Translations under genes and position numbers: made by a program
The notes under the pieces: model-generated
Database searches by the model: none
What the model was told of the DNA's origin: nothing
What the model saw: only the letters and a program-made list of their open reading frames with translations
Source: Marchantia polymorpha subsp. ruderalis
Taxonomy: Eukaryota > Streptophyta > Marchantiopsida > Marchantiales > Marchantiaceae
Assembly (NCBI GenBank): GCA_037833965.1
Contig: AP031352.1
Coordinates: 28,026,501-28,090,500, forward strand
DNA length: 64,000 nt
Direction: 5' to 3'
Shown here: positions 26,101 through 39,300 of the stretch, piece after piece
How the letters are laid out: each line of letters starts with the position of its first letter
Numbering within the stretch: the stretch's first letter is position 1

Positions 26101-26222
26101 TTCGTGTCATTTCTTTCCATCGTCCTTTCATCAATCGCGGTCGTTCATCCTTCGTCGTCGTCACTCATTGTCATCCGTTCTCGTGTATTTCGTCTCAGTG
26201 CACACACCCGAGCCATCATCAA

Positions 26223-26229
26223 TATAAAA
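26223..26229 (+). promoter_or_regulatory. TATA box of the DUF506 gene
   Basis: TATAAAA in a CT-rich context, 613 bp before the start codon at 26842. A start of transcription near 26255 would give a leader of about 590 nt, assuming no intron in the leader. Confidence 0.6.
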
Positions 26230-26638
26230 CCCCATACCATTTCACCGTTTGGCCCAATCTGTTCACCACCATTCACGAGTTGAAAAAGTTTCTCTGAAAA
26301 CCTGTACCTGTGTATTGTACATACAGCAGCAGTTCGGATCTTTGGCTTCTCCGGCCGAGTTCCATTGCTACTCGGCGTTAGAAAATTGAATCGTCAGGAG
26401 TTTGGATTTGCGGGAGGAATCACCTCGTTTCGAAGCGGAGGGAGGCAGATTTTAGTGAGCGGAGCCTTAGCAAACATTCGACGCGGAGAGATCCATAGTG
26501 TAGTGCTAGTGCGGTGCGGTGTGGTGCGGTGATTGCAGCGCGGTGCAGGGCTGAGCCAGGCCCAGTTCTGTTGGTGCTGCGAATCATTCGTTCACATTTC
26601 GCTAAAACCAGATAATTTCGAGTTCCCCGAGCGTTTTG

Positions 26639-26734
26639 ATGAGATGCTGTTTTGCGTCCATCGTATTTCGTCGTTCTTTTTCTTTGATAGCGTTGGATAG
26701 TAGTAGCAGTAGTAATAGTTTCGGTGCGTTTTAG
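26639..26734 (+). CDS. Upstream ORF in the DUF506 leader
   Basis: An ATG at 26639 opens 31 codons and ends at TAG 26732-26734, about 107 nt before the main start. A second ATG at 26644, in another frame, opens a shorter frame that ends inside the first. If the leader is unspliced, ribosomes would meet both before the main start, which would lower translation. The peptides look like nothing known and may be unconserved. Confidence 0.35.
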   Translation: MRCCFASIVFRRSFSLIALDSSSSSNSFGAF

Positions 26735-26841
26735 TCCAGCAGCTTCGCGCTTTCTCCCCCTCATTCGGCGACTTCATCACCTCGAGTTCAGAAACCCCCT
26801 TCCATCGCCTCATCCAGCAATCGTATCGAGAAGTGGTCGCC

Positions 26842-28527
26842 ATGCCTGGACTGTTGACACTTCGCCCGGGCCTCGGCTCGGCCTCGAAAACGGCCAAAAG
26901 CGCCGGGTCCAAAAATGCTGTCAGTTCGTCGTCGTCGAGGACCGAGAAGGGCCGCGATGACAGGTCGCTCGTAGTGCAGAGCGGCCGGGCTCCCTCGGCT
27001 GCAGCAGGAGCATTTGTGCGGCACGGGGGTGCCTTCAGGGCGCCGGCGTTCAGCCGTGCGGCCCCGATGGTTCCTCAAGTGCCTCTCGCGGGGCAGCCCG
27101 CGCGGCCCAAGCAGGTCAATGATCCCATGGGCGACGTGCTGAAGGCCAAGCTGCGCACGAGCCACGGGCTCGACATTTCGCAGCGCGTCGGCAGCAACTA
27201 CAGCAGCAGCGGCAGCAAGCACGAAATCGACTCCGTGTGCCTGGCGGAGATGGTGCACGAATTCATGGAGGACGACGAAGAGGAGACGGGCAAATGCGGC
27301 CGCGCCCGCTGCAATTGCGACAGCGGCTCGTGCGGCGACTCTTCCCAGAGCGCTGACGCCGACGACGCGAAATCCACCCTCGGCGGAGAGATCGCGGAGG
27401 TTCTCCAGGTACACGACCCGTCGCACGCCCTCTCCTCCCCTATCTCTCTCTCGCATTCCAGTCGTCGATCCGTCCCCCGCCTCTGGACATTCGTTCTAAA
27501 CTCGTGTTTGCCCGTCTTTGCAACTGCAGGGGTTGATTCCATGCGTCAGTGCCACCGAGAGCGCGATTCTGGCCGCTGTCAGCTCGGCTGTCCAGAAGTT
27601 CGACGACCAGTCCGAGTCGGACGAGGACGGGAAGGCAGAGCGCAGCTTCCTCATGCGCGGGGTCATGAGCAGCCTTCGATCGTCCGGCTACAATGCCGCG
27701 ATCTGCAAGTCGCGATGGGAGCACGCCGGGGGCTTTCCAGGAGGTCAGTTCTCGACACCGAGGCGGAAATTTGTGTTTTCACGCGATTGCAGCTTTATCG
27801 TGCGCATGGATTTGGTTCTTGCGAGTGAGAGGTCGGACTGGAATCTGAGCGTGTGGTTCTTTCCTTTTCTTGTTCAGGTGATTACGAGTACACTGATGTA
27901 ATCTTGGGAGGTCTCGGTGCCCTCACGGAGAGGATCATCGTCGACATTAACTTCAAGTCGCAGTTCGAGATCGCTCGTCCGACCCCGCAATACGCTGCGC
28001 TTCTGCAAATCGTGCCCGCCATCTTCGTGGGCAAGGCCGATCGGCTGCAGCAGATTGTGAATATTTTGTGTGACGCCGCGAAGCGATCGCTGAAGAAGAA
28101 GGACATGCCCGTGCCTCCGTGGAGGAAGGCCGAGTACATCAGGGCCAAGTGGTTCACCTCGTACCGGCGAACGACCAACGAAGCTCCCGCCAGCTCCAGC
28201 CGCGAGCACAACGGGGTCGATTTCGGACGCATGGGCGGGTTCATCGGCGTCGGCCGCGACTCGCGGTTCACCGCGGAGATGGAGACGAGCTTCCAAAAGG
28301 CCGCCGACCAACGAAAGGTGCTGCGCGAGAGCAATGGCATTGACTGGACCAACAAGCAGCCCACGTCGGCGATGGCTTTCAAGAAGCAGGAAGGGACGAC
28401 GGAGCCGGAGGGCGTCGTCCGAGGCGCCCACCACATGCTCTCGGGCTTGCGACTCGTCGAGAAGAGGATCCCTCAGTCGTCGGTCTCAGCTCTGGAGAAG
28501 AAGGATTTCGCTGTAGCGGGCAGATAG
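26842..28527 (+). CDS. DUF506 (PD-(D/E)XK-like) family protein
   Basis: Three exons, 26842-27408, 27530-27743 and 27878-28527, join in frame with GT-AG introns to 476 aa. The N-terminal 130 residues are low-complexity (Ser, Ala, Arg, Pro). The conserved region begins at VCLAEMVHEFME (about 132-143). A short Cys-rich stretch, CGRARCNCDSGSC, follows. Next come GYNAAICKSRWE (242-253), GDYEYTDVIL (261-270), RIIVDINFKSQFEIARPT (279-296), IFVGKADRLQQIV and PPWRKAEYIRAKW. These are the signature blocks of DUF506, a plant family linked to the PD-(D/E)XK nuclease fold by remote homology. A biochemical role is not firmly established; some Arabidopsis members affect root hair growth. Both introns fall in conserved blocks with good splice sites. 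The first in-frame ATG is used. The gene is more GC-rich than its neighbours. Confidence 0.95.
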
Positions 28528-30696
28528 TGGCAAGCACCGAGTGAGAACGTGGAACTTTCACCGCGACGAGCTCCGAGGATAGTGCGCGGACACGGCGTCG
28601 CCATCGCTGGAGGCGGGGGAGATCTGGCCGCCACAGCTGCTCTCCCAAGAGCAGCGACCGCGACGACTTTGTCGGCTTGGGGACGTGATTGGAGGGGACA
28701 GTTCTATTCGGTGGCGATTTAGTAGAGGAATGATTTTTTGACGTTTGATATTTAAGTTTAGGCATTCACACACATACACACATTGGCTGTGGACACTTCG
28801 GAAAGAAAAAGAGAAGGAGAACCACGCCTGTACATTATGTACCAATTCATCATGTATATTGTCCATAGTTGATGTGTCAATCACCGTTTATAGTCAAGAG
28901 GATTTGGCTCTTGATTTCGCTTCGGCCTTGGGAGTAGGGTCTTGAACCTCCGGCGCTGGACAGCAAGCAAGCATCGGCGAGGCCGATGGCTTTTACGCGG
29001 GCAGCAGCACGATAGGGGAGAACATCACTGCCGAGGCGGGGCGAAGTGTACCAGTATGAGAGCAGCAGCAACGACGAGGTTGTAAAGCCTATTATTCCAC
29101 ATGGAACTGCTTGCCGGAGTAGAGGCTTGAGTATCCAGGTTTTGTTCCGAGATGACTGAATAATGAGCGAGGATGCGGCTATTCGCTAGGAACCATGAAA
29201 CGATTAAATTTGAGGGTGGTCTTGGGAGGTACAACAGAAAAATTATCTGTATTTTTTTCTTGGCCCACTCCAGCAGGCGATTTTGTTTAAATCGTTAGGA
29301 TTTGTTATGATTTTACACATGCTAGGTGTAGATGGCGATTTGTAAGTATCATGTTATCATCCACAGAAAGAAACGACGTGGATAAAGGGTGGGATGCGCT
29401 CCCACTCACGGTGTTTGAGTATCTTTTGAGCGGTTTTGGCATTTCAGCTCTAAGCCGGAGCCATGTAGTAGAGATGCCAACAATCTGGCTGCAACCAGCA
29501 ATCAAAACTTGTAGCCAGGAAATGACGAATTCTATTATAAAGAGATTGTATTGTTCTCGTTGCATCCATACCGTCTCCGACATTTTGGCCCAGTTCTTGT
29601 AAATATGTGATTCTTGTAATTCATGTCTCTGTCACAAACACCCTTCTGGGCTGACAAAACGAAATAAGTTTTACACTCTCAATCCACGAGTATTCGAACG
29701 ATGTCCTCTGATTATAAGCCAGGTCTACATCCAGATGACAGTGTTGAAATTATAATAATTTATCACATTTTTCGCCACTTGGATTTCGAGTAGTGCCCTT
29801 AGTACGAAGCTGCTGCCCACTGTACATACTGCCACTTGTCTCGAACGTGAGTACAGTCATGATTTGAGCAAATCACCTGCTACTGCAGCGATTACCGCGG
29901 CTGCGACTGATTGGTCTTATATATCGTCGCAATAGAAATGAGCTTTGCGGGAAGAGTGTCCCTTTAAAAAATACAAGCTGATGATTCGTTATGTGTATGC
30001 GTGACCAGCAGTCTCACCTCACTACTCTCTCACTCCTTCTCTCTTTCTCTCTCCTCGTAAAAGCTCCTTGTGGAAATCAAGCACAGCTCGTATCCATTTG
30101 TCTTTACCGTTCCGCTGCTGGAATTCAAACCTGCCGAGATTTCGAGAAGAAGCCATGCCATGCAGCCCGAGAGGCGAAAGGTGTCATTCACCGGTTGCAA
30201 GCATATGCCCATGTATGATGCGAGCATATTCAGCAGATGCGCTGCCCATGCCACTCTGCCTTTTCGAGGCAGACTTGACTTTACCCAAAGTAAAGACGAT
30301 AACAGAAGCGCGTCCTCCCTCCTCCTCCCTCCCCGCGCTGCCCCTCGCCCATTCATGAACCTCCGTCGCACATGCCACCCTCTCTTCTGCTTCGGCCCTG
30401 AGTCAGCACGGTAAAGTAAAGTCGAGACCGAGAAGAGGAAGACAAGGGCAAAGCACTCCTCGACTGTAAGACAGCGCATGCACGCGCTGACGGAAGATTT
30501 TGTCCTCTAGTGCGGTGTTCCCGACGGGGGCCCAACATCAGTCGCCACTGCTACCTGGACGGACACATTTCCGTAATGGACCCTCGTTTATTTTACTCTA
30601 GAATGTACCGGACTTGGTCGGTGGACTCAGAATTGGCAGAACGCAGACGAGACAGGCTTCTGGAATCTGGATAGAGCACTCAGAACTGTACTAATC

Positions 30697-30770
30697 CGTT
30701 CGGCTCAGCTCAGTTCAGTTCTGTTCTGTTCGGTTCGGTTCTGTTCGGTTCTGTTCTGATCCGTTCCGGT
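30697..30770. repeat. Imperfect pentamer repeat (GTTCT/GTTCG)n
   Basis: About 70 nt built of GTTCT, GTTCG and CAGTT variants in succession. It is an old, diverged microsatellite. Confidence 0.8.
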
Positions 30771-33391
30771 GGATTCATCTCCAGGGCCGACCAGGTCCCA
30801 GAGTCCCCGTCACGCCTGGCTACCCGGTTGGACACATTTCGGAAGTCGCAAATGTCGGGGACATCTCACATGGTTGCTGACTCACGCTCCCACTCGGCTC
30901 TCGTCCGCCCCGTCGGCGGCAGGCCAGCACGCACCCAGAATTGCATGAGCGACCATGTGGATATGCGGCCCCGTGATTTGCATCCGCTTCCGGATTGGCA
31001 TGAGCCTGAGCGCGCGCTCTCGTGCCGTCCTCGCGGGGAACATTTCACGAGCTTCGAAGCTCGGTGATGATTGTCTCTAATTCCGGTCCTACGCCATCCC
31101 TCCCAGCCCCATCTGCTCTCCCATCTCGCTTTTGTCTCCCATGCAGTGGAAAGGAGACCGAAGCTGGTGTGTTGCAAATGCCATTCTTCGGACGATGCGC
31201 TGCGAGGGATTCGTGGGATGAATCAGGGTCGAAATTCAGAAATGTCTGGGGATTTTCACTGGCCCCAACGCCGAGGGACAATGGTGTAGGCACACGAAAT
31301 CGAGAACGCTGTGACCGGCAGTACCGGTCCAGAGTCCTGACGATGTTCCTCGATGTAATTTTAGCATGTCGAACTCCATCGTTGCATTTCAGAGTGCTGC
31401 TATGGTGGAAATTTTATTTACTCTTACACTCCCGCTCGGTGTGTATTTGACACTCAGAGAATCACATTTGGGTTGAAAATATCATCGCAGTTCCGGTCTA
31501 GTGGCCATCTAGCTCTGTGAATCGACCGTATCGATTCACTGATACAGCCTGAGACCCTTTTGGCTGTGGTCCATCGAGTGAGTGAGTGAGTGCATTGCAT
31601 TGCCATGTCTATGTCCATCAAGCGTCAGTACACTGCAGCTACTTAGCAACCCGAGACATCCCTCGCTTGACTGAAGATTCTTCCTCGTCCTAGCGATTTA
31701 TTTGTTGCTGCTCGGCGTCCACATCACCCCTCGGTACCATTAAGGGCAAGGCGAAGTCGGTGCAAAGACTATGTGTCCCCATTCCGGCCAGCATTCACCC
31801 ACCTCCTCGGCTACAATGTCTGGAGCCAAGCTATGGAGAGACCGAAGTGCCAGTGACTCCAGCTCAAGTCTTGTGGGGGCGAGGGGGTCGACATCGAAGA
31901 GCAGGTGAAAGGACTCGGTGGCCGACGCGGTGACCTCCCTTCGCCTTGCCTCGAAGGCTGTGTCCCCAACTTGAAGTGAGGGAGGGCCTCAGCATTGCCT
32001 GCAATTTGTTCAATCCTCCATCTGGCCGATCGGTCCACGATCATTCTTTGCAACTGACTTTGAAGCCTTCTCACAAAAAAGCTATTTTTTGGTGTCGGGA
32101 TGAAAAGGTGGACTCCAAGTGATACAGCAGAAAGTATGGGATTGCACTATCAAACCGTACACTTACGAATCCAAACAATAACGTTGAATAAATATCCCGA
32201 AAGATTCCCTATCCTTCTATAATATTGGACCAGATTTTCATTGATCTAGACTTTACATTAGCATATAAGAATCATCATCTGGCGTCGTTTTATCGATACC
32301 ACTCACTTATCTTCTTTTTAACGATGAAAACAGATAAAAGAGAGAAATTTTGATTGCTCTTCTAAAGGTCATATTCACTAGTGTTTTTTTTTATGAAAAT
32401 AGAAACTCATTCTTTCATGATATACAATACTTAGTGCTATTTTTAAGGCGATAGAATGAATTATATTATCAAATGGATAACTAAATAAAGACACACTTAA
32501 CATTTAACAAGGCATGATGTGCATATCGTCTCACGAACATTGTTAAGTTGGATTATACGGCTACATATAACTCTAATCCTAACACGGAGTCAGTGGCTTG
32601 GGAATTAGAAAGCGCTGTAGCTCAGACCAAATTGCACTCGGGGTCTTTGGATTTTCGTCTGCCAATGAGTGGCGTGGTTAACATATCTGCCACTGTGGAG
32701 TAACGTGTACGAAAGAGAAAGCGTCCAAAGCTCAGTGGGGCGACGCGCCGGGGCTGACAGCGTGGAGGGCAGAGGCGGGGGGACCGAGACGATGTTGAGC
32801 TCGCATTACAACGCACCAGAGCAGAGCAGATAGCGTTGCGCCTGTAAGCTCCTGGGCGGGTGACTGCGTCTACGGTGCCGTAATGCCCGTGAGAGGGCCA
32901 GAAGAATCAAGATATCGTTCCTTGACATTCTGCGTCGGAGGTTGACATTCTGTTTAAAGAAGTCGCGAAACCGGTTCTCGTGAACTTTCCGCTGGATCTC
33001 CACGCCAAGACCCCACAGAATCTTCTTATCGCCTTCTGGCCAGTTTCTTTCTTTGAGCTGCGGAGGATTATGCCGGACAAGCCGAGCTACTGTATGAACT
33101 GGAGCTCGAGAGAGAACAATTAAACCCTCCCTCCCTCAATCACATTCATTGCGGAAAAATCCACTGTCTCGGCGATTTCCAGCACGGACAAATTTAGGGC
33201 AGACAGAAAAATCAAAATCGTGTTACGACACTATGACCGTGTACGAGTGGGGATATGGTCGCCGGTAACCTTTTTTAAGATGCCCCTCGTAAAGATAAAA
33301 AATTGGATCCTTCACGTATACGAATGTTTCCACCAGCTTCGATCGAATAAAGCTAGACCGGACAGTCTCTGGTGTCCTCATAAAGGTGCTT

Positions 33392-33418
33392 TGCTCTGCT
33401 CTGCTCTGCTCTGCTCTC
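33392..33418. repeat. (GCTCT)n pentamer microsatellite
   Basis: Five near-perfect TGCTC units in intergenic DNA. Confidence 0.85.
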
Positions 33419-34608
33419 TTCATAGCCTTGCGACCATAGACCCAGAGCCCGACCTGGACACAGACACTGCAGTGAGTGTGCTCATGAAGGCCACCGGGAG
33501 CACTCGCCGCTGGTACATTGCTCCAGTACATGCATGAGGTCCCGACTCCCCAGTGTTTGTGATGGTTTCTAATTCTGATGCGATCGGTCCTGAGCTGTCT
33601 ATGACCTTAAGTGAATCGGAGATTCGTCTGTCTACACTTCGCATGAGACTGTTGCCTACGAGCCCAAGTGGTCAGGACCCAAATTGGCCGACAAGCTGTA
33701 ATTTTATGAGCACAATATCTAGAGCCTACTGCTCCTTTCCGTCTTTCATACCATTGTGACTACATGTCCTTTTAGGCCCTCTACTCGCTCGCTGTCTATC
33801 TCGCTTCGAAGTGTATCTAAGAAGATATACTCCATGTCAATACGATACTCCGAGAGAGAAGACAGAGACGATCTTGTAGATCTGCTGAATCAGATCCAAC
33901 CTCATGCATAACAAATTCCCGAGCAGTTAAACTGGTAAAGATGTGCACAGTATAGACTCTCAGCCTAAAATGAGTATACGGCATCGAACAGGCATCCAGT
34001 AAAAAGATCTATGACTCGGATGCTTCCACGGAAGGGTCAGATCCACGCTCGGAGATGAAGTGCCTGTAAGAGGTTCTTCCATAGCTCCAGGTCGGAACGG
34101 GGATCGAGACACAGAGACAAAAGAAAAACATACATCGAGGTAAATTGTGTGGGTAGTCAGATTAGGCGAGACACGGAAGTACCAGACATCAACAAGCAGA
34201 GGACTGAACCATAGAGGAAGTATGATGAACTGAACCCGGATGTTGGGTGACGATGAAGGAGGAAGGAGCCGGATGATCATGACCTGTGCAGCACTGCTTC
34301 TCATCTCATCTCAGCTCCCCTCCTCTCCTCTCCTCTCTCCTGTGATGATAAGACTCAACTGCAAACATGTAGTCAAGTGCACCCTTTGCACGGATTCCAA
34401 AATGCATTACGCATCTCGGAATTACAGGAATGATTGAAACTGTAACTTTCGCTCCAAATAAAACTCTCGGCTACCGTATTTCTCTCGTCCCAACCTCTGA
34501 ACAGATAAGTATCCAATTAAAATCTACAATCTATAATTACATATATAACGAAAGCCTCTGACACTCACTGCACCAGTAAACAAAAGCAATTATACGAAAC
34601 CTGGGCTC

Positions 34609-34635
34609 AAGGAAGGAAGGAAGGAAGGAAGGAAG
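34609..34635. repeat. (AAGG)n tetramer microsatellite
   Basis: Between six and seven perfect AAGG units. Confidence 0.9.
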
Positions 34636-35799
34636 TGAAATCTGCAGCAAAATATCGGCTGTAAAAAAACCAGCCCATCGCCGGGGCTGCTCCAATGGTG
34701 ACCTGGAGCAGCCGTTATCTGAGGACGGAAGGCGGGACATTATTGGTGGAGAGTATCATGAGATGGAACAAGGGACCTGGGCCAGGCTCGCAACTGGACT
34801 CCGGTGGTGTCCCAACAGTCCAGGTGCTGTAATTCAGGAAAGGACAGGCCCCCCAAGGCAACGAGAGCGAGCGAGCGAGCGAGTGAGCGAGAGGCATGGG
34901 CCAAGCCACAAGTCGCAGGATTGTGCTCCGCAGTTCTGGATATTGGTCTCCTTGACCGGGCCACGGTCACGGCCACGGTCACGGAATCCGAGGCCGGAGG
35001 GGCTGGAGTCTGGCGCAGTCATCCGCAACTTGCGCTTTCCGTACCTTGACCACGTCAACCTCGTCCCCTAGCGCAGTATCTGGAGCGAATCTCCGCGAAT
35101 CATCTGACTGCGGTTAGTGCCAAACTTCGACCGCGTTGAATGAACGACGACTTTTCGGGTTTTGTTTTTAGAAGTCCACAGTCTGGAGCACCAGCAAGTA
35201 TTGCGATCTTTGGGCGAATCAGCGTGTCTCTTCACAGGGTGCCCCTGGGTACATTATGGTGTAGGCTGTTTATATATAGGCCTTTGGTGCTTTTGAGACA
35301 ACTGGGTGTACTTTTCTCCATACTCCCCTCCCCTCTTGTGATGGTGATTTTCACTAGTACAATGTCCGGATGAAAGGGAAATAACCGAGTTAATGTTGCG
35401 ATTTTGGGTCATGTCTATCACCAGACAACCCAATCGGATCAATGTCCTGCATTATCCTTAAAAATATTTAATGAGGCCGAGTGGATAACAAGAACAGATC
35501 GGAAGACCCATCAAGCCCGTACGGGGGATGGGACCTAAAAGGTGGTTCGGAATATGCCTCTAGCATTGTCAGCCTACTCAGAGAATAATGCTATCAATTT
35601 TTGCCGGTTCTTAAATAGGTTTAGGGTGAACTATAGATGCTATCGTTCATGCATCCTGAAAGTCTGCCATGATATTATGTCTGAGTTATTTTTCACCTCA
35701 ACCTTTCATTATCAATGTACACATAAATTATTAATTGACTATGATACGAAGATTTTAGCATCTCATCTCACAGTCACAAAAATCATCAAATTTGATTTT

Positions 35800-38156
35800 G
35801 AAGACTACTATTAGGATAAATTATTTTTGTATCGGTCAAAGCTCATCACTTACAATGAGATTTGAGCAATTTTTATATATTTTATCAAGAAAAATTAAAT
35901 GAGATGTCGTATCATCAATAATTACATTGGAAGTAATTGAAACAATAGCCTTTTTAGTTTTATGAGCATATTCCATGGCTTCAACCTTTTTTCAATATAT
36001 TTTTGAAAATGATATGATATTTTTAATATAATATTCAATTTCAATACAAAAACTGATATCAACATTATGACATAGTAATCTCAATAATTATTCAAATTTA
36101 TTACAGACTTATTGCATTATGAGGAAAATATTGTTGTGATTTAGTATATTATTGAATGGAAATATAACGATAGATATTTTTGCACATGATATGTTTATCT
36201 AGATTTTGAATAAAAAGAATGCATGAAATATATTTTTTGATATGATAGATTTATTAATTTATTAATATATTTTTTGATACAATATATAATATCTAAACAC
36301 AATTTTTAAAAAATAAAAATTTAATAATGAAAGTCAAAACTTATATTGCAAGGAGCTTAAACGAATTTTAAGAATTCTATTGAAAAAAATTCTAAGTTTT
36401 CCTTTTCCCTTTGTCTTTGCAAATTCATTTTTACTCTTACACAAGCTCATGTTTATGAAAAACAGTAAATCTTTTGCCTCGCATCTGTAGCTTAAATATT
36501 AATCATAAATATCCTAAGCTTATTCATAATCTTATTTTATAAGTTTCAAGAAGTATCTTCACAACAGACGATTTTTTCCTCTTCCATGTTGCATAGGCAT
36601 TTTGTCTTTTACAAACATTTTTTTAATAACTTTTGATACCATCTGCTTATATTTTTTCCAAGAAGCAGCTATAGCTTTTTATAATTCAAAGTCTAAAATT
36701 CAAAAAATTATTCTAATTTTATGAATCTAATGTGGTATTGGTTATTAAAAATTTTCACTTGTATAAGATTTTTTAATAGGCTATTCAATCCATTTCAAAA
36801 ACAACTTCATAATAACTTACTCCAAAGAATTTGAGAATTTTTTGTCTTACTTTAAACATTTCTATTTTCAAGTTCAGCTATCTATCAAACAATTTACAAA
36901 ATCTACATAGCTAAATTTTTCTTTAGAGCTTGCAAATGTTTTTCATGCAAGAAAAATGTAGATATTTAAAACATTTTCAAAGTTGGATCAAGCTGTATAT
37001 TATCTATTTGGATCTTTTCAGTTACAAGAAAATGTTATCTATTCAAAAATAAGATTACTATATAAAGTTTTATTTAAAGAAATGGTTATTACATCTGAAT
37101 TTATACCTCGTATGTCAGATTCATCAATTTCAACTTGAAACAACACACAATACATAGATAAATAATGATCGAATTTGAATCAATAATTTAGAATAGGTAA
37201 TAATTATCTTTCAAAATTTTATATCTTTCTATTTTTATAAGATATTTAAAATAAAAAATATATATAAGTTTTTATGTAAAATATAGTATTATTACATTTT
37301 TTCATAGATATGCACATTTAAAAATCCATTAATGCTAATTACAAATACAAATATTTACTATATCCAAAATGTAAACCGATTGTGACTTTGACTTTTGCTC
37401 GATGTTGTAAATTTGATTTAGCTATACTCACTACAATCAAATATTTTTTCTTGTGCAATTATCTTATTTATACAAATACACCATACGGCACTTCAACAAT
37501 CTATTTAAATTTCTCTAAATGTATTCTAAATCCCTAAAGCATATTCAAGTTTGTGCAAATTTTCAACGAATGCATGTGAGTTATATCACATTTATCTCAA
37601 ACTAATTACTTTTTGCATTGCAAGACATCTTGCATTTTTCACAACATCATGAGATTACTACTAAAATAATATCATATGTTATTCTTACAAGTATGAAATT
37701 TTTATATCTGATTCAATATCATGATCATAAATCATCATGTTGAAAATTTCAAACAACAGAAACACAGAAAAAAAATCCAGTGGCGACAATTATTGAGTAA
37801 AAAATGATCACATAACGAGTCTTCTCGTCACATTATATAATCTTTAGATTCTTATCGACAGAATAGGCGACAATCGACATTGAAAACCCAAATCCTAGGA
37901 GCCAAATTCTTTATCCAAGACAAAGATTAACACCAACAATCTTTTACTTAATACATGTCATGTATACAACAAAGTACTTAAGCTATAACGTTATCCAAGA
38001 AGTACTAGAAGGTTATCTAACAAAAGTTAACTCTTTAAACTAAAACTAAGTTGTAGTCAAAACATGATAGAGCAAAAATATATAAAGGTAATTGAAATGT
38101 TTACAAATTATACTTGTGCTTTTCATGCAAGACCTGCATAGTAGCACGATGAATAT
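35800..38156. mobile_element. AT-rich DNA next to the copia remnant, possibly including its LTR
   Basis: Very AT-rich sequence lying downstream of the minus-strand RNase H remnant. A TGTTGGTGTTAATC start at about 37938 on the minus strand, after an A/G-rich stretch, resembles the beginning of a copia LTR. I could not find a matching CA end or target duplication, so the LTR is only suggested. Beyond it the sequence has no readable coding signal. Confidence 0.4.
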
Positions 38157-39300
38157 TTAAATTCTCCAAGATATAATTTTAAATTGTGCATTAGTTAAAT
38201 TGAATTTATTAATCTTGATAAGCTTAATTCTTCTATTAAATATCGCATGTTTGATAAAATGATATATACTTTCGATGTGCTTCATTTTGATTTCAACCAT
38301 TTGCTCTGCAACAATATGTAAAGCATTCTGGCTATCACAATGAAAATTGATAATATACTCTTTCAATTCCATTTCAATATTAAGTTTATTATAGTTTTAT
38401 ATTCTATTTCTTTTGCCACCACATACTCAACTTCTGTTGCAAAATAAACTACACATTATGCAAAATAGATTTCTAACTAATGCATTCATCTTCAAGTGTA
38501 AATACATATATATTTGTAGATATCATCTGCTCTAAATTTTATCCGTAGTCAACATCAACGAAATCTAACAAGTCTTTGGTATTGTCTAATAAATTATCAA
38601 ACAATATAACATAATTTCTAGAATTCTTCAAATATATGATAATCCATTTCATTGCTTCTGAGTATATCTTTACTAGATTTGACATGTAATTGTGCCCCTT
38701 GTACATCGTTAGAGCAATATCAGATTTTGTGCACATCATCAAATACAGCAAATTATTCACAACTTTTTCATAGAGAAGAGATGACATCGATTCCTTCTCA
38801 ATGACATTGGTTGTACATTCAATTGTAAAAAAATTGAAATGTGGTGCTAAAAGAATCATGCTAAACATACTTTGAATATACTTGACTTGACTTAATCATT
38901 GCTTCTTTTTCATCAAATCTCTATTAATGTTAGTAACTAATATACTCTTACACTTATCTAGATTTTTCATTTAGATACAAATTTCAATTGGTTTTTGCAT
39001 CAATCAACATAGGATTGGTTCTTTGCCAAGATGAGCATTTCATTTATATAAAATAATAAGATTGAAGATTTCATTACTCATCTTCTTTATATATACACAA
39101 AGATTATGCACACTTCGTGAAAAATTTTGTGATTTCATGAATTCATCAAGTCGTATCTAAGAGTTTGCTTCAATCCATATAACGATCTCTGCAATTTACT
39201 AACCAATTTCTCTTTAACTTTCTTTTCAAAGTGAACTGGTTTTCTCATATAGATCACATTCTGTAGAGATCCATTTAGAAATGATATAACTATGTCATTA
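38157..39300 (-). mobile_element. Decayed Ty1/copia retrotransposon: reverse transcriptase and RNase H remnant
   Basis: Reading down the minus strand from about 39300, the copia RT blocks appear in order: SFLNGSLQNVIYMRKP, SLYGLKQ, an acidic region, then NNLLYLMMCTKSDIALTM and SEAMKWIIIYLKNSRNYV (38539-38868). RNase H follows at 38157-38372 with HCDSQNALHI and KHIESIYHFIKHAIF. All belong to the C-terminal half of a copia Pol. Stops and frameshifts break the frame several times, and the YVDD catalytic motif is lost. The N-terminal half of RT, integrase and Gag are not seen; homology fades at about 39300, where base composition also changes. It is an inactive, truncated copy. Confidence 0.9.

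Larger units (their letters stand above)
18651..26222. other. Long intergenic region, GC-rich in the middle
   Basis: No gene could be supported over 7.5 kb. From 20.6 to 23.5 kb the DNA is GC-rich and gives large overlapping frames on both strands (20663-21490 plus, 20797-21570 plus, 22867-23520 minus). All are Arg/Pro/Ser/Gly-rich and mutually exclusive, so I treat them as composition artefacts. The stretch holds purine tracts, a G-rich quadruplex candidate, two perfect hairpins and an AT-rich patch (24690-25200). Confidence 0.45.
28528..35799. other. Intergenic, no gene recognised
   Basis: Begins with the 3' untranslated region of the DUF506 gene. The remaining 7 kb holds short frames only, several microsatellites (30697-30770, 33392-33418, 34609-34635) and an AT-rich patch at 32080-32590. 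Frames near 30030-30480, 31022-31450 and 33220-33537 overlap opposite-strand frames and show no motif. Confidence 0.5.

Noticed and set aside
25598..26283. Plus- and minus-strand frames before the DUF506 gene
   Set aside because: They are translations of (GAG)n and (CT)n low-complexity DNA in the promoter.
30697..34635. Series of tetramer and pentamer repeats considered as a CRISPR-like or satellite array
   Set aside because: Units are 4-5 nt, differ between sites and have no spacers; they are ordinary microsatellites in a plant nuclear genome.
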